Under the pieces are notes generated by a model that was not told the DNA's origin, did no database searches, and saw nothing but the letters and a program-made list of their open reading frames with translations. The translations under genes and the position numbers were made by a program. From the NCBI RefSeq assembly GCF_026914265.1, contig NC_069136.1:35394406-35458405 (forward strand): a DNA stretch of 64,000 bases. Direction: 5' to 3'. The stretch comes from Mya arenaria (taxonomy: Eukaryota > Mollusca > Bivalvia > Myida > Myidae). Positions 11,644 through 24,800 of the stretch are shown one piece after another. Numbering within the stretch: the stretch's first letter is position 1; every line of letters starts with the position of its first letter.

Positions 11644-12024
11644 TCAGAAACTCGTCACTTCTGTTTCGTCCGGGATGTGGGGGGAGGGTGGGGACGGCGT
11701 CTCACACACCGCATCCTCACCGTCCAGAGAATTATCGTCCTGCGCAGTTAGACTTCCGTCCTTGGAATCCGGTTCGTTAAAACCGGAACTCTCTGAACTC
11801 TCGTCGTCGGAGTCGCCCGACCGCGTTATAATGTACTTAACGTCTTCGTCAAGTTTCAGTTCATCTATATCATTTCCAATCTCAATGTCTATGATCCGTT
11901 GGCTGCGACATTCCGCGCCTAATTCGCACGTGTCATGGCCACACAACGTGAGGGCGTCTATGGTAGGCGACGGCAGACACTCTGGACCGTCAAACTCGTC
12001 GTCCTCCACTTCCGGTTCCTCCTC
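11644..12024 (-). CDS. FAM43: FAM43 exon 5, acidic C-terminus and stop
   Basis: Acceptor AACGTGTAG (AG at 12026-12025), then GAG GAG GAA CCG GAA and 121 further residues to TGA at 11646-11644. The encoded tail (residues 223-348) is acidic with Ser and Pro runs: CLPSPTIDAL, then a CGHDTCELGAEC stretch with three cysteines, SDDESSESSGFNEPDSKD, and a final TPSPPSPHIPDETEVTSF. The two antisense open frames over this exon are shadows. No clear AATAAA was found just downstream (lower coordinates), so the 3' UTR end is unknown. Confidence 0.88.
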   Translation of the reverse strand, partial: EEEPEVEDDEFDGPECLPSPTIDALTLCGHDTCELGAECRSQRIIDIEIGNDIDELKLDEDVKYIITRSGDSDDESSESSGFNEPDSKDGSLTAQDDNSLDGEDAVCETPSPPSPHIPDETEVTSF

Positions 12025-15000
12025 CTACACGTTAAGAAACATGGCGTTAATCAGTGAACATCACAATTTTAATACATGTTCAACAGGGCGTGTATGCGGA
12101 AACCTCATTAAAAATTTGCTATATTTGCCACCTGACGTAGCATTTATGACGCAATTTATCACGTGGTATACACACAGTGGATGTAAATGAAAAGTAAATG
12201 CTGCTTTTCAGTACCATTTATTGCATCGTTTGGACCTAATCTGAAATTAAGATGCTGATCGTTTAAAAGACATTTCACTAACTATATGATCAATCCATAC
12301 GGTTTCCATGGCACCTATTTTGTTAGAGTTTTTTAAAGATTTGATAATAATAATTAAACCACTGTGATTCTTGAAAATTGGATACACACTGGTAAATTAG
12401 TGAAAGGAAAAAGAAACTAAAACACAACATTTTGTCTTGTTATTTGACCCAGTGACCAAGTTTTATTTTTTTCCAGACAAGACCCATATTGAAACTGGTC
12501 TCTGATATCTGATATCTGATATCTTGATGACAAATAATCTGACCAAATGTTTTTTGTTTTATATTTGAACCAGTGACCTAGTTTTTGACCCGACAAGAAT
12601 CATGTTCACACTGGTCCTATATTTACACAATTTTGTAAATAATTCTGACTTAAATTCTTGAATTGGAAGAACATTGATGAATTTCTGAAAAGTAAGAAAT
12701 TTTAACACAAATATATGTCTTATTAATTGACCAAGTTACCTAGTTTTGAACCAGAGACGACCCATTTTCACACTGGTATTCCATTTACATTTTGACCTAG
12801 TGACCTAGTTTTGGAATAAAGATGACCCAGGTTCATTTTTCTCTTCAATATCACGATGACAAATATATGACCAAGTGTCATAAATATTGGGTAAACACTG
12901 TTAAATTTATTAACACATTTTCTTCCCTAATTTGACCTCTAACCCGACATGACCTATATTCACAATGATCCTTAATATAAAGCAGACACATATTTCAAAT
13001 TTAACCAAGTTTTATAAAGATAAAAAAAACGTTGTATTTGAGAAACGGAAATAAACTTTCGTAACGCAACATCGCTCGCGAGTTCTAAACGCCCGACCGC
13101 CCGACTACCTGCCAAAACCATCCTCCTTACCTCAGTGAGGACACCGTAGTCCCTCTCCCACTCCCCTTCCTCCTCCTCCTGCTCATGGTCCTCGTGGATG
13201 GCACCAAGACGCGGCGCCGTGTTCGACTTACTGATCGGCGGCTTGAAGTTCTGGCCCGTGCTCAGCATCTTTGTTCGCAAGGGCACCACGGAGTTCTGCA
13301 ATATTCAAGTCAATATTAGGTTCAATGTTATGCTACATATATAAAGCTACGAAATGTAATAATAATTGCCTCCTTAAACAGAAAGTAAGATGTTTCGGTT
13401 CCAACACTTAATATTTTTCCACACTTATATTGATTGACCTTGAACCGAGTCGAGACTGTGGTGCTGACGGATCAAGGGTTGATGTCAGTGTGAAAGCATG
13501 TGTGCGTCTGTGAATGTGTGTGTATGCATGTAACTAACCAAATTTCATGAAAAATGGAAAAAATACCCTGCAGTAAAACTGTATTTCTTGCTAAAAGTCT
13601 AATATACTTTCATGTGACTAAGATATCCTGCAGAAAAATATATTGAATTTATGACATGGGGAAAAAAAGTCCTAAGATTTGACCAAGTGACCCCGTTTTT
13701 GATCTGTGGTGACCTATATTCACAAATGTTCAAGGGAACATGAGGGCATGTATTTTGACAGAGTTTTATAACAATTATATTAAAAAATATGACATGGAGA
13801 AAATCATTTCTATGATTTTACCTAGTAACCATGTTTTTAACCTCAGGTGACACTTATTCACAAATTTTTAAGACAACATGTAGACAAGTATTGTGACAAA
13901 GTTTCATTACAATTGAATTAAACAAGAGCTGTCACAGAGACAGCGCGCTCGACTATTCCGCCGCTTTTCGGTGTATGGATTGAAAAGTTTAGGCGAAACA
14001 TGCATGGATCACTGTTAGATTAGATTTCAATGCAATACATGATGTGCTGAGATATTTACATAAATTGAATTGGAAAATATTTGAGGTGGTACGCAAACTT
14101 TAATGTAAATTCTAAGTCGAAAAAGGGGCATAATTCTGTCAAATTGCTCGTTACAGTGACCTCATCCTGTGTACAGGTTGGGGAAATTATGGTGAACAAG
14201 CGCGTGAAGTTTCAAAGCCAGATGTCAATGGACTTTGAAAATATTTGAGGTGGTACGCAAACTTTAATGTAAATTCTAAGTCGAAAAAGGGGCATAATTC
14301 TGTCAAAATGCTTGATAGAGTTACCTCCTCCTGTGTACAGGTTAGGGGCAAGTGTGCAAAGTTTCAAAGTCAGATGTCAATGGACTTTGAAAATATTTGA
14401 GGTGGTACGCAAACTTTAACGTAAATTCTAAGTAGATTAAGGGGCATAATTTTGTCAAAATGCTTGATAGAGTTACCTCCTCCTGTGTACAGGTTGGGGG
14501 CATGATGGTGAACAAGTGTGCAAAGTTTCAAAGCGATATGTCAATGGACTTTGAAAATATTTGAGGTGGTACGCAAACTTTAACATAAGTGGTTACGCCG
14601 ACGCCGACGCTCGGGTAACTAGGATAGCTATCCTTTTTTAATAGTCGAGCTAAAAACAATAATGACAAGGTGATAATATTTCCTAAGATTTAACTTGGTG
14701 ACCTAGTTTTTTGCCTGAAATGACCCATATGCACACATGTTTAAGACAGCATGAGGACAAGTTTTCTGACAAAGTTTCATAACAATTGGATAAGAACTAT
14801 TATGATATGGAATACAAACTTTAACGCTCAAACGAACAACTGCCTGTACATTTACCGCCCAAACCGCCAGGTTTTCGCCTTTTTATAACCCGTTATTTTT
14901 CGATGAAAAATCCGGCTAAAAAAGTATTCTTGTTATCGATTGTGAGTGTCAATATCAATTCCGGTCCCGTTTTAAAAAAAAAAGAGGAGAAAAAAACACC

Positions 15001-18000
15001 GACATGAATAGTAACTAGAGTTATCTAACTTGGTTAATTAAGTAAGTTGGATGGTTGAGTACCATTGTATAAAGTCTCAATGCAATACCTCAAGTAGTTG
15101 CTGAGATATTAACTTGCACGCAAAACCTTAACCAAGGGGTGACGCCGACGCCAACGCAGACGCCGACGCCGACGTTTGGGTGAGTAGTATAGCTCTCCTT
15201 ATTCTTCGAATAGTCGAGCTAAAAAAACTGAACCTTAAGTGGTAGCGAACGCGTTCGCTGTAGTGTTAGACGGGAGGTCTGTTTTCTCGTCTTTTCTCGC
15301 ATGAATTCTCTCAGCGCGAACGAGATCTTGTCCGACAGCTGGACAGCCATGGCCTTTGCCTTTGCCTCGGACTTGCACAGCACGGCGTGGCAGCGGAGCT
15401 CCAGCTTCATCTTTTTGCCTGGAAACAAAGAAAATAAATATATATTAAAGCTGCACTCTCACAGATTGACTGATTTGATAACTTATTTATTTTATGTCTT
15501 AGAATCCGCTGATTTAGGCACCAGTGTTTTCAAATCAGTCATATAGGTAACACACAAAAGAACAGATCTCAATTGTTTAGAAAACTGCCGAAATGTTCAC
15601 TTTTCTTAAAGCGTTAGTAACACTTTTAGCCACACAACATCAATTTTCGGGCGTAAATATTGAACACTGCGATTTGGTCTGTTGTCAGCAATCTTATATC
15701 ATCAGTTTTCCGAATTTTACGATAAGATTGACTCATTCAAAGCCATTTGTTTTAAAGTAGTCAGAACGGTCAATCTGTGAGACTACAGCTTAAATTGTGT
15801 GATTTAAATGACTATTTCTACCATATTTCGCATTCTGTAAAAATATAGGTTTTAAGATATAGAACACCTTCTTGTCTACAAACGCTTTAGGTAAAAGCTT
15901 TAGAATCAATATCGTCGTGCAAAACTTTAAAAATAGCTATTTTGAGAACACCTTAAGGTATAAATAAACAAAAATCATGTTCTAAATCGAATGGCTGGTG
16001 ATCGAAAACTTGCTTTGTCGATCGGCGGTGCCAAAAGAATTTAAATGAATGTATTTGTATTAGCATAACCGTCGGCAAACGATTACATGCACGTCTGTTT
16101 TATGACTGATGACTCCATGCGCGTAATACTGTCGCATAGGCCGAAGTCTGTAATTCGGCATTATATATTTTACAACGCTTGTGAAAAAGTGATGAATCAG
16201 TCCTTGGCACGATGTTGCGCGAGAGTGTGGTTCTGTGCTGTGGGGGAAGCCGGAGTACCCGGAAATACCCACTTGTCCGGCTTAGTGACCACAAACCAAA
16301 CTCACATGCGCCCAGGCCGGGAATTGAGCCCGGGTCGCCTTGATGAGAAGCGACAGCGCTATCCGGAAAAATCTCCGAAATTTGTCAACGTTAATGTGAG
16401 GTAAATATGGATATTCAAGTCGAGAATATTTTAGCCACCGGTTGTTAAGATTATAAAAAAAGATAATTTCAAACCAAATTCAAATTATACTTTGGCTATT
16501 TGAAAAATCAGTTTAAACGTCACGGTCGACCTGTTTTTCGTATTAGTATCTTATTCGCCGTATATATTAAAGTACACATTACAAAGGCTTAACAAACAAC
16601 AAGAACGGAATGTATTCATCTTTAAAGCCAGAAACGAATTACTACAATAATATTTAAACTTAAAATATTTGCTTTCATTAATGAGCAGCCATGCTTAACA
16701 TGCCTGAATAAAGAAGTGCTACAGTATATGACTTATTACAAACATAAAATAATACCATTTCATGTTTGAACTTCATTGGTGCCTTAACTGTATGTCGTAT
16801 GCAGGGGCGGATCCAGGATTTGATGTTAGAGGGGGCGTGACTTAGGAGCGCAACCTTCTGACATGCGCTCCTCCCTCGGAACCTTAATTTATATGGTTTA
16901 AAATGCTGGTATGGGGTTTTGGTACTCCCCTAAGAAAATTTTAACAATTAAAGCCGGAAATGATGCATTTTAAGCGCGTTTTATAACGTTTAATTCTCTG
17001 ATATTGACATAAAAAGTACACTTGGACATTTTTAAGGGGGGGAGGGGGTGCCCACCATCCCTTTGATTCCGCTAGTGATATATTTCTCATCCTGACATGA
17101 ATCCATCATCCTCGCTAGGGCGTATAAACGGTGTCTGTTTGAGCTCACACGGAGGCAATGTACATTTAATCTAATTTACCATTCGTGACAGACGACATCA
17201 GCCAAATAATGTCTTATGAATTATTTATATGCTATTTCTGTCACCACCTGATGTTATCAGAGACAGCAGGTCGAGGCGGTTGGAATAATTCGGCTATTAT
17301 CCAAAGAATCTCGAGTTTGCCGGAGATGGTCGAGTAGCTACGATTGTATGTCGTCAACGAAAGCAAAAAGATTCGTAACAGTCTCGGCTATTATCCGAAG
17401 AAATCCCGAGCTTGCCGGAGATGGCCGAGTAGCTACGATTGCAGGTTTACAACATAAGGCTATTATCCGAAGAAATCCCCAGTCGTTATGCGGATTTTTC
17501 TCGCAGTTTCCTAAAAATGTGCATTTTTTTAGTTAAAATTTGATCATTTTATATTTATTTTGCTCATAAAAGATTATTTGTTTTCGGCCAATATCGTCTT
17601 CAGTTTTCTAAACCAAAATCCGGCCGGCAATCCCATGGGCAGAGGTATAAGCGTGGCCATGCTTTTCTCGATTAAAAACCGCGTGGTCAAGACGCATGTC
17701 GACAAATCACAAATGAATAACTAATTAAACCAACTAAATATAATAACTTAATAAGTATTCGTATACATGACTAATTACTGCTCAAACCTGGGCAACCTAA
17801 ACTCCCGCTAAGTTCACGATCGCTTTTTATAGGCTTTTCTTTTGTACTGATTTATTCTTTTGAGCCACTGGTATAAAGAGTTTATGAAGACTAATGGGTT
17901 TGGTGGTATTTATTATGCTAATGTATTCAACATGCATGTGCTTATTAATGACCCTGGCGGAAACCCATTTTCAACACTTTCTGGTGTTTTTGTGCGGTTA

Positions 18001-21000
18001 AAACGAGGTCAGAATGCAGGGTAAAGTAATATTTCATTTGAAAATTATACTCTTTAGCATTCGGAACACCTCGGCCATTTTTCATCGACAAATCCTTAAA
18101 TGTATGTCGATAAAAGTAATTAAAATTTTAAAAAAAGTTTTAATTAATTGTAGTGGTATAACATGTGTTTTGTATTACTTAATTTAAATTGTATGCCAGT
18201 GAAATGTATCATTGCATAAATAATTTAGATTCCCATGAGTAAAGTCATAAAGTTCACAAGCGGATGCAGGGGGAGGCTTATCCGGCGCCGCTACCCCCCC
18301 CCCCCCCATTTTAAACCATTTAAATGTATGTTCTTAGGGCAAAATTGTCAAAAGAGTTTGCCCTTAGGTGAAGCCCCCTCATACGTAAAATCCTGGATTA
18401 TCTGCTAATAAAATTTGAACCGTAAAATTACAATTACTACGCGAATTTCTTTCAGCGTAAATACATTTTAAGATTTCTGACATTGTAAACCGTCCATACA
18501 CATCCGAGGTTGTTTTCGATGGTAAAAGGCCGAGGTGTTCCGAATGACTCTTTAGAAGCGTTGTTATAATGTGCCTTTAATAAGGTTATCGATGTACAGT
18601 AATGTGAATGTTGATATCTCGTGAACCCGTATCATATCATTGTGTTATCATTTAAAAGGGTTTGATTTGTAGAAAAGGCCTTTGTCAATATTATACAGAT
18701 AACAATACTGCAAACATGCAGTTTTGAAATTTATGATGTAAAATTTATCAACTCACTTTTCATTTTGGGGTTTCATTTTTAAGGAGCTCTTGCGTAAAAC
18801 CGATGCTCAATGGAGAACGATAATTATTAACGGAACAGTCCAGACACTAAAGGTTCAAATACATATTCTGACGTTTTAAGAGAGATATCTACGTCTTACG
18901 AAACACCCTGTTTGCCGTTACAGAGATGGCGGACCCTGGGATACGCCAGAATCTTGTATGAACACGGAAGTACACGTGTTCTACAATGTTTACAAACACG
19001 GCTAGTGACGCACGACCATGCCACTGTATCTAGTAACCGGTCAAGGCCAGTTAATGCTAGAAAATATATTTCTCAACTACGATCTATGTTGAGTGCTTTT
19101 GTTTTCGTTTATTTTCAGTTTTTAAAGGTCTGCTGGCGTCGATTGGTATGTTTATGGTTGGATCCACTTGTGTGCACGAAGACGACGCTACTTCTATCCA
19201 TAGTAAATGCACACGTATTTCGTTCAAGTTTTGTTTTTATTTCAATATAGGAGAAAAAAAGGAAATAAATTACAACAAAAATGCACCATTTCGGAAAATA
19301 AATTGTTAAAATTGTCTTGAGGGAGTAGTCCCACTGCCCCCTTCCCCTACCGATACTTTGACCAAAATTAAATCCGTTCTGAGGGAGGGGCGCAAGTCAA
19401 AAGCTTAAGCTCTTAAGTTACGCCCCCTCTAACGTCAAATCCTGAATCCGCCCCTGGCTATCACAAAAGCCTGTTGTTTTCTTCGACAAAAACCAGACGA
19501 GCTAAAAATCGGCGATGACAGTGATTTCGATTTTACTGATATTAACGGCAAACTAGAAATGCAGCTGATAACGCAGGTCGTTTAAGGGCAATCTGACACT
19601 CGTGTGTGACAGTAACGAATCAGCATTTTAAACTAGGACTATTTCAAACGAACTTATTATCTTAAGGGTCGGTGTTATGCACTTTGCGCCGATTGCAGTA
19701 CAGGACGTACCCAGTATGAAGGTCATGGTCACAAGAAGTGATTGGTACATTAATTACATTTTCTGGTACTGAATTCGCTAGGAAAGCTGACGTATTCTTG
19801 AAATACCACAAGGAAATAGCCAAGGACGGGTCACCATTACCTACGTTGCTGCCATGTGGTTATCACCCGACGAGTGAAATTAGCCATCAGTCAAATACGT
19901 CACAAAATATAATGGCCGCCGACATCATATGTTTCTGTCTGACATACTTTACGATAACATGACCCAACTAACTCATGCATGAAATAAAAACAAATGAATT
20001 ACATTGACCACTGACGTGTCGGTGTGAACGAGTACGTCACAAACGCGCGTCTATGAAACTACGGTTCGCGGTTTCAACTTAAGAACTTCCTTCAAAAGGG
20101 CGTTAGGTGACCTTCATTAATTAAAATCATTAATGTCCGACTGAAATAAATCACCTGTCCTGATTTCAGTTCAGAGCAGCTTTTTAGTCAGGTTTAAATT
20201 TAAATATGTGCATGATTGTTTGGAGGAATGTTTGCCATTAACGAAAAGTGCTGTTGGCAAAAAAATTACCTCTTCCATAAAGCCAATATCTAAGATGGCG
20301 GTCGAGATGGCCGCCAAAATAGTGAAAAATAGCCCCATATTCAATAAAACAGAAATAAACGCAGGTATTTATTCTTTTGGTCATTTCAATGTAAAAAATG
20401 CTAATATTTTGAAAAATAATTAAGGTCCTTGGGGTGCGGGGGCATTTGGCGGGGGTTTCACCAGCAGTTCGTCCCCACAGGGCGGAGAGTTTACCCGGGC
20501 TTGGCTGGACCGAAAGTCAAAGTCCCCGCTATTCCCGGGGGGGGGGGGGTACGTGGTTACAATTGACTGGTGCATAAGCGATTGTTATCGTTTACTGAAC
20601 GCATGGCTCGTTAAGCTGCACTCACAGGTTTACCGTTTTGACAACTTTTTGTTTTTATTTTATTGTCATGGAATGAGCTATTTGTTCCGTATATATCTAA
20701 AAACAAGTGATATAAGGCTGCTGACAAAAGATCAGATCGCAACTGTTCTTATTTACGTTCGAAAAGTAATGACTTACGGCTATAAACGTTACTTACGCTT
20801 TAAGAAATGTGCATAAAACATCATCGTTTGAACATTAATGTGCACAACTGCGATATGATACTTTGTCAGCAGCCTTATATCACTAGTTTCCATGCAATTA
20901 AGCAAAATAAATGGCTCGTTCTAAGACAAAAAATAAAATAAAGTTGTCAAAACATTCAATCTGTGAGGGTGCAGCTTTAAGAGGTTCATGGGTGCTTTTA

Positions 21001-21760
21001 AAACTTGGAGAAGAATTATCTGCACGTGGGAACGCGTGATAGCCCGTGATAGCATGTGAAAACGTTCCCTTCCAGCTACTTGATCGCTGGACGAGACTGG
21101 AAGGCTATCTTACGATCTTGTCATTATAACGTTTATCAAGATATCTCCAGTGTACAGTGCGACATAATGTCAGAGATAAACTAATGGGCGATATGGATTC
21201 TGGTTTTAAAAGCTATCTATGTTTGCTGGTATGATATTACACTCGAAACTCGTTGGTTCGATATCGCTGGGCTCCATATGGAACTCCTGAGCCATTTTTT
21301 TTTATAGAAAACAACCTCGGATGTATGCCGGTACATCAGTAAAAGTAGTTCGTAAACTTTTTAATTATATATTTAATTAAATATAGTGTTTTAGCTTGTA
21401 TTTGTTGATCTAAGTTTAAATTGATTGCCAGTGAAGAGTATTATTGCAGACATAATTACGAATCCCAAGAGTAAAGCCAGTTAGTTTATCTGCTAAATTG
21501 AATTACTACGCGATCTACTTACAGCGGTACCGATTTCTGACTATGTAAACCGTCCATATACATCCGAGATAGTTTTCGATAAAAATGACCGATGAGTTCC
21601 GAATGCGCTGGGCTCGATTTCCTCATTTGCTCGAACTTGATGTTAAAGGATCGATATATTTTTACACTATGTAAGCATTCCCGCTTGGCTCGATATTCGC
21701 GAGGATCGAAGTATTTTGGCCGGTCCACGGGATATCGAGCGAACGGGCTTAGACTGTATA

Positions 21761-21809
<49 letters not shown>

Positions 21810-24800
21810 GTATAGCCATTCAGTATAACTGCTAAATTGAAATTACTACGCGATCTACTTGCAGCGTAGTTAAAGATAAATATTTCTGACACTGTAAACC
21901 GTCCATTAACACCCGATGTTGTTTTCGATGGAAAATAGCCGAGGTGTTCCGAATGAAGCAAAAGCTCTACCACTAAGCTATTAGGCCGGTCTGCTTTCGC
22001 TGTGGAATGTTATAAGATGAAGTCAAACTAAAATACATTAAAACGAAAAAAGAAAACGCTTTTATTACAAATTTATGCCGAAACACTTCCTCATATATTC
22101 ATTCAGCCCTATTACACTCACGCAGACAAAGTAATTTGTAAAGAACAGTTATAGACTATTATCTGTCGCTAATGGTAGAGGGTTCATGAATTCATGAACG
22201 AGGAAACCTGCTTTGCGATATGCGATTTTGATCTTATACATTACAGCAGTAAATAGAATACAACCTTTATGAGTTATCTTGGGTATCTGTCTGTAGGCTA
22301 GTTTGCGCGCATACCTGATTTGTTTGGGTATTTGTTACTATTGGAAAAATAACTAAATAATTTGGTCAACTTTTACATATTTTATAATATAAGTTTAATG
22401 AAAACAAAATATATGGTTGAGGGTCTTAAGCACTTAATTCTATGAAAGCAAGTACAGTCGAAAATCGTTGGCTCGAACTCGCTTGGCTTCATCTTCTCGT
22501 TGGCTCAAACTGGACGTAAAGGAACAATTTTACTTAATAAGCATTCCCGCCTGGCTCGAATTTCCCTAAGCTCGAGGTATTTTCGCCGGTCCATTGAAGT
22601 TCGAGCAAACGGGATTCGACTGTATATATACATATAGCTTTACATATTAGCGGATCCGTGGTCTAGTGGTAACACACTTGACTATCATTCCAGGGGTTGC
22701 AGGTTCGATTCCCCGTCGTATCACTAAAAAAATACTAATCGTCTTCCGTTAGGGACATTAAATGGGGGTCCCGTGGGACCAGTGCTATACACTGGTGTAC
22801 GTTGAAGAACAGGGTGGCTCTAACCAGGGTTACATTCTGTCTGTGCACTATGGCTAACAATCTTAACGGAGCACTCGCCGAATGGGCAAGGCCCGATTGC
22901 GAGTATAAATAAGCTTACACCCCCACTCGTATCCACGAGGGCAGAGAGGTTAGAGGGTGCAGCACCCATCCATAACTCTTTCTAGACCCATAGATCTCGA
23001 TTTTGTCGGCGCGGCGTAGGAGTTAGATCACTTTAATGTTCAAATAGGATTTTTATGTTGCGTGTCTGTCACACAGTACGAACATAATTATGATGCATTT
23101 GCATCTTCAAGTAAATGTGTAAATTATAGATTGTTTAAAGAACTAGTTAAATTTGAAAAAGATCGTGTTATAACATCTCAAAAATGAAAGAATTATGTTA
23201 TACGATTTAGAACACGAAACAAACATTTTGCAGTTGAAATAGTTAGATATAGCGGAACATAAACATACATGACAGATATTGCCATCTTTGTGATTCTAAT
23301 CGTATTGGTGATGAATTTCATTACTTGGTAAAGTGTAGTTATTGCATGGACGAATGACGATGTTTCTTTGATTTATTTAATTTTATAAATATATTGACAT
23401 TTAAACGTGTAATGAAATTGAATCCAGAATCTGAATGCAATAGGTTTTGAAAGTTGTGTAAATTCATGAAATATAATGTTAGAAAAGTTACCTTAAGAAT
23501 ATATCGAAGGAATTAGTTTGTGTCTCGTAAGATCGCAATATGATCACCAAAAGCTTTATTTGATGAGTGGCACAGTCACGAGTGAAATAATTACTGTTGG
23601 TGTGTATGAGGTGAAATATATTGCGATCATACACTGAAAAAAATATTTTTTACTATATGCCTAAAAGGCTAAACAAAAATTCAAGCGTACAGATTGTATG
23701 CGAACGTAACGTCATTTCGAAAATGACTCCGTTGAAATTGTGTCCAAGCTCTTTGCGCGCTGACGTTTGATTTGGAATTTATTTCAAAAATAGTGAAAAT
23801 ATCAAAATGTTATTCCACTGTCTGAAACAGTGAAATATCATTTTTATTTCACTGATAAATCTCTATTAAATACCGGAAAGCATATAATAAAATAAACTCC
23901 TCTTTTTTGCAATAATGTTAATGGTTATAACATGGTTAAAGTTCATTTTCAATCCCTATTTGTATGTATAACATGTAAACTGCAACTCTTATTTTGGCAT
24001 GCATGAGTTTACTAAATAAAACTTGAAACTTGATTTTACAATATAACTTTGTCATCACATCATAAGTTAAGCACCATGAAAGGTATATAATTCTAATTCT
24101 AATTTGCGTCAACATAATACCCTTACATGATACTGTGCGGAAATGCGATTTAAATTACGTCTAGACATTAAACATTCTTAGTTCGAGCGAGACGGTGGAA
24201 AAAGACAAAGTAACTCATGGCATTAGTTCCATGTGAATGACGGTTACGAAAACAACTCCGATTTAGGATCTTTACCGATGTAAGATAAGATTAAAGATAG
24301 ATAAGATAAGATAATCTTTATTTCAAGTCGGTTGTGATAAACATAATAACACTAGCTAATAGGTTATTCCGACATTATTTTAATTAATATTGCTATCAAT
24401 ATTTCGTAATATTATCAAAATTGAAAAAGATATCAATTTGAAAATTCTTTGTTTTAAAAGTACAATAAGATTGAACTTTGTTACACATAACAACTTATGT
24501 CTTGGTGTTCTGACTAAAAACAGTATAAAGTCGAAATCCGATAGCTCGATATCTCGGGCACCGGACACAATACTCGAAAATCGAGCCAAGCGGGAATGCT
24601 TACAAAAACTAAACCTAAATCGGTCATTTACATGAAGTTCGAGCCAACGAGGAAATCGAACCAAGCGATATCGAGCCAAACGGAAATGCTTACATCGAAT
24701 AAACAAAAATCGGTCCTTAGCATCCAGTTCGAGCCAACGAGAAAATCGAACCAAGCGATATCGAGCCAAACGGAAATGCTTACATAGAATAAACAAAAAT

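Noticed and set aside
19738..19962. 74-codon plus-strand frame with non-repetitive peptide
   Set aside because: No family recognised, lies in FAM43 intron 2 antisense to the gene, and has no splice context; kept only as a note.
22650..22724. Possible true tRNA gene
   Set aside because: A and B boxes are good, but the same head with the same 3' body occurs at 33.1 and 46.5 kb, so it is a tRNA-derived SINE; the acceptor stem is poor.
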